DNA from: Pelagibacteraceae bacterium AG-410-N23
GTDB taxonomy: Bacteria > Pseudomonadota > Alphaproteobacteria > Pelagibacterales > Pelagibacteraceae
DNA length: 64,000 nt
Direction: 5' to 3'
Assembly (NCBI GenBank): GCA_003215055.1
Contig: QCKW01000001.1
Span: forward strand, 62,001-126,000
The stretch's first letter is position 1, and the number at the start of each line of letters is the position of its first letter. Below the pieces are notes generated by a model. It was given only the letters and a program-made list of their open reading frames with translations, had not been told where the DNA came from and searched no databases. The translations under genes were made by a program, and so were the position numbers. Below, in pieces: positions 63,011 through 64,000 of this stretch.

Positions 63011-64000
63011 ATGAACAAAATAATTAAAAATATTAGTCTTATTTTATTAAGTTTTTCGATATTGTTATCAATAATAGTAATTGGAATTTTGTGGAATTTT
63101 TCAAGCAATATTCCTGATTATAAATTTTTAAATAATTATAAGCCACCTGTATCAAGTAAAGTTTACTCTGGAAATGGGGAATTGGTTGCTGATTTTTCTA
63201 AAGAAAAAAGAATTTTTGTGCCATATAGTTCGATACCTACTAATGTAATTGAAGCTTTTTTATCTGCTGAGGATAAAAATTTTTTTTCTCATCCAGGTGT
63301 TGATGCCAAAGGAGTTTTAAGAGCGGTATTAAATAATATAAAAAATATAATGACATCAAAAAGATTAGAAGGTGCATCTACAATAACCCAACAAGTTGCA
63401 AAAAATTTTCTATTAAGTAATGAAGTGAGTTTAAATAGAAAAATTAAAGAAGCAATTTTAGCTTTTAGAATTGAAAGAGCATTATCAAAACAAAGAATTC
63501 TTGAGTTATATCTTAATCAAATTTATCTAGGAAGTGGTGCTTATGGTGTTGCTGCAGCGAGTTTAGAATATTTTGATAAATCGATTAAAGAATTGAATTA
63601 TGCTGAGGCAGCATTATTAGCTGCTTTGCCAAAAGCTCCAAGCAAATATAATCCCTATAAAAATATTGAACTTGCGAAATTTAGAAGAGATTTAGTTTTA
63701 AAAAATTTATTAGATAATAATTTTATTAAAATAAAAAAATATGAAGAATTAAAAAATACTCAAATTATTTTAAAAAAAAAACAAAAGATTTATTTAGAGG
63801 ATGCTCAATATTTTATAGAGGATATAAGAAAAAAAGTTATTAATGATCTTTCTTATGAAAAAGTTTACAAACAAGGATTTAATATAAATACACCAATTAA
63901 TTTAGAATTACAGAAAAAAGCTACCATTTCATTGAGAGAGGGATTAATTGAATATGATAAAAGAAAAGGGTGGAGAGGTGCATTAAAAAATAAAATTTAT
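63011..64000 (+). CDS. mrcA: Class A penicillin-binding protein 1A, N-terminal part (3' end outside window)
   Basis: The frame is open from ATG 63011 to the right edge, 330 codons. It begins MNKIIKNISLILLSF, an N-terminal membrane anchor, then the glycosyltransferase-51 domain: catalytic Glu in SAEDKNFFSHPGVD, GASTITQQVAKNFLLSNE, ERALSKQRILELYLNQIYLGSGAYGVAAAS, and AALPKAPSKYNP. It polymerises and cross-links peptidoglycan at the inner membrane. The transpeptidase domain would follow beyond the window. rne-mrcA is a usual SAR11/alphaproteobacterial neighbourhood. Confidence 0.95.
   Translation, partial: MNKIIKNISLILLSFSILLSIIVIGILWNFSSNIPDYKFLNNYKPPVSSKVYSGNGELVADFSKEKRIFVPYSSIPTNVIEAFLSAEDKNFFSHPGVDAKGVLRAVLNNIKNIMTSKRLEGASTITQQVAKNFLLSNEVSLNRKIKEAILAFRIERALSKQRILELYLNQIYLGSGAYGVAAASLEYFDKSIKELNYAEAALLAALPKAPSKYNPYKNIELAKFRRDLVLKNLLDNNFIKIKKYEELKNTQIILKKKQKIYLEDAQYFIEDIRKKVINDLSYEKVYKQGFNINTPINLELQKKATISLREGLIEYDKRKGWRGALKNKIY

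Noticed and set aside
1-64000. CRISPR arrays, transposases, phage genes and a genomic island
   Set aside because: No repeats with spacers, no transposase or integrase motifs and no tRNA attachment site; gene content is core-like throughout.

Overview
The window looks like a core-genome segment of a SAR11 (Pelagibacterales) alphaproteobacterium. It is very A+T-rich. Genes abut or overlap by 1-11 bp almost everywhere, and only one gap reaches 300 bp. The gene content also fits: a glycine-riboswitch-controlled gcvTHP operon, a TRAP transporter, many EamA/DMT permeases, NAD-dependent formate dehydrogenase, and an alphaproteobacterial run from rpsF to lptF. I saw no rRNA, tRNA, CRISPR array, phage gene or insertion sequence.

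Layout. 1-6122: TRAP transporter dctPQM (dctP enters from the left edge), a periplasmic TPR protein, a split 5-oxoprolinase set (pxpA leftward, pxpBC rightward) and a DMT permease. 6119-10666: a promoter, a tandem glycine riboswitch and gcvT-gcvH-gcvP. 10673-15658: a lipid-modification/photo-oxidative-stress type cluster (FAD amine-oxidase-like protein, DUF1365, cyclopropane-fatty-acid-synthase family, DUF3833 lipoprotein, SDR, TspO). 15659-21845: DAO-type oxidoreductase, FkbM methyltransferase, SelO, MsrA, NAD-formate dehydrogenase, HPP membrane protein, NifU-like scaffold. 22147-25397: a DMT permease, a creatinase and a glycine amidinotransferase. 25400-27288: small and coiled-coil proteins and a cytidylate kinase. 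27290-39264 (leftward): rpsF-rpsR-rplI-dnaB-RND exporter-cvpA-purF-HD oxygenase-gshA-gshB-DMT-MFS. 39352-41942: fabD-fabG-acpP-gmk. 41937-49228 (leftward): lptF-lptG-lptD-surA-pdxA-rsmA. 49282-64000: pepA-ndk, purM-purN, DUF2066-hda-aspS, a stand-alone NrdJ C-terminal-like protein, NDUFA12 and DUF2155 proteins, aroQ-accB-accC, thiS-thiG, RNase E/G, and the start of a class A penicillin-binding protein.

How the parts may work together. Creatinase should release sarcosine, a DAO-type oxidase could demethylate sarcosine to glycine, and the riboswitch-controlled cleavage system oxidises glycine; formate dehydrogenase would drain one-carbon units. This is a plausible methylated-amine/guanidino carbon and nitrogen route assembled from neighbouring loci. 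The final links are inference.

Most notable observations: (1) the creatinase-amidinotransferase-permease locus; (2) an HD-domain protein beside purF that keeps every diiron ligand of the PhnZ-type oxygenases; (3) a second-aptamer P1 helix of the glycine riboswitch that pairs the Shine-Dalgarno-like stretch and the A of the gcvT start codon; (4) three genes (rpsF, dnaB, an RND exporter), two of them normally essential, each broken by a single extra A in a poly-A tract, all within 3.8 kb. That clustering points to a local sequence-quality problem, or less likely to transcriptional slippage.
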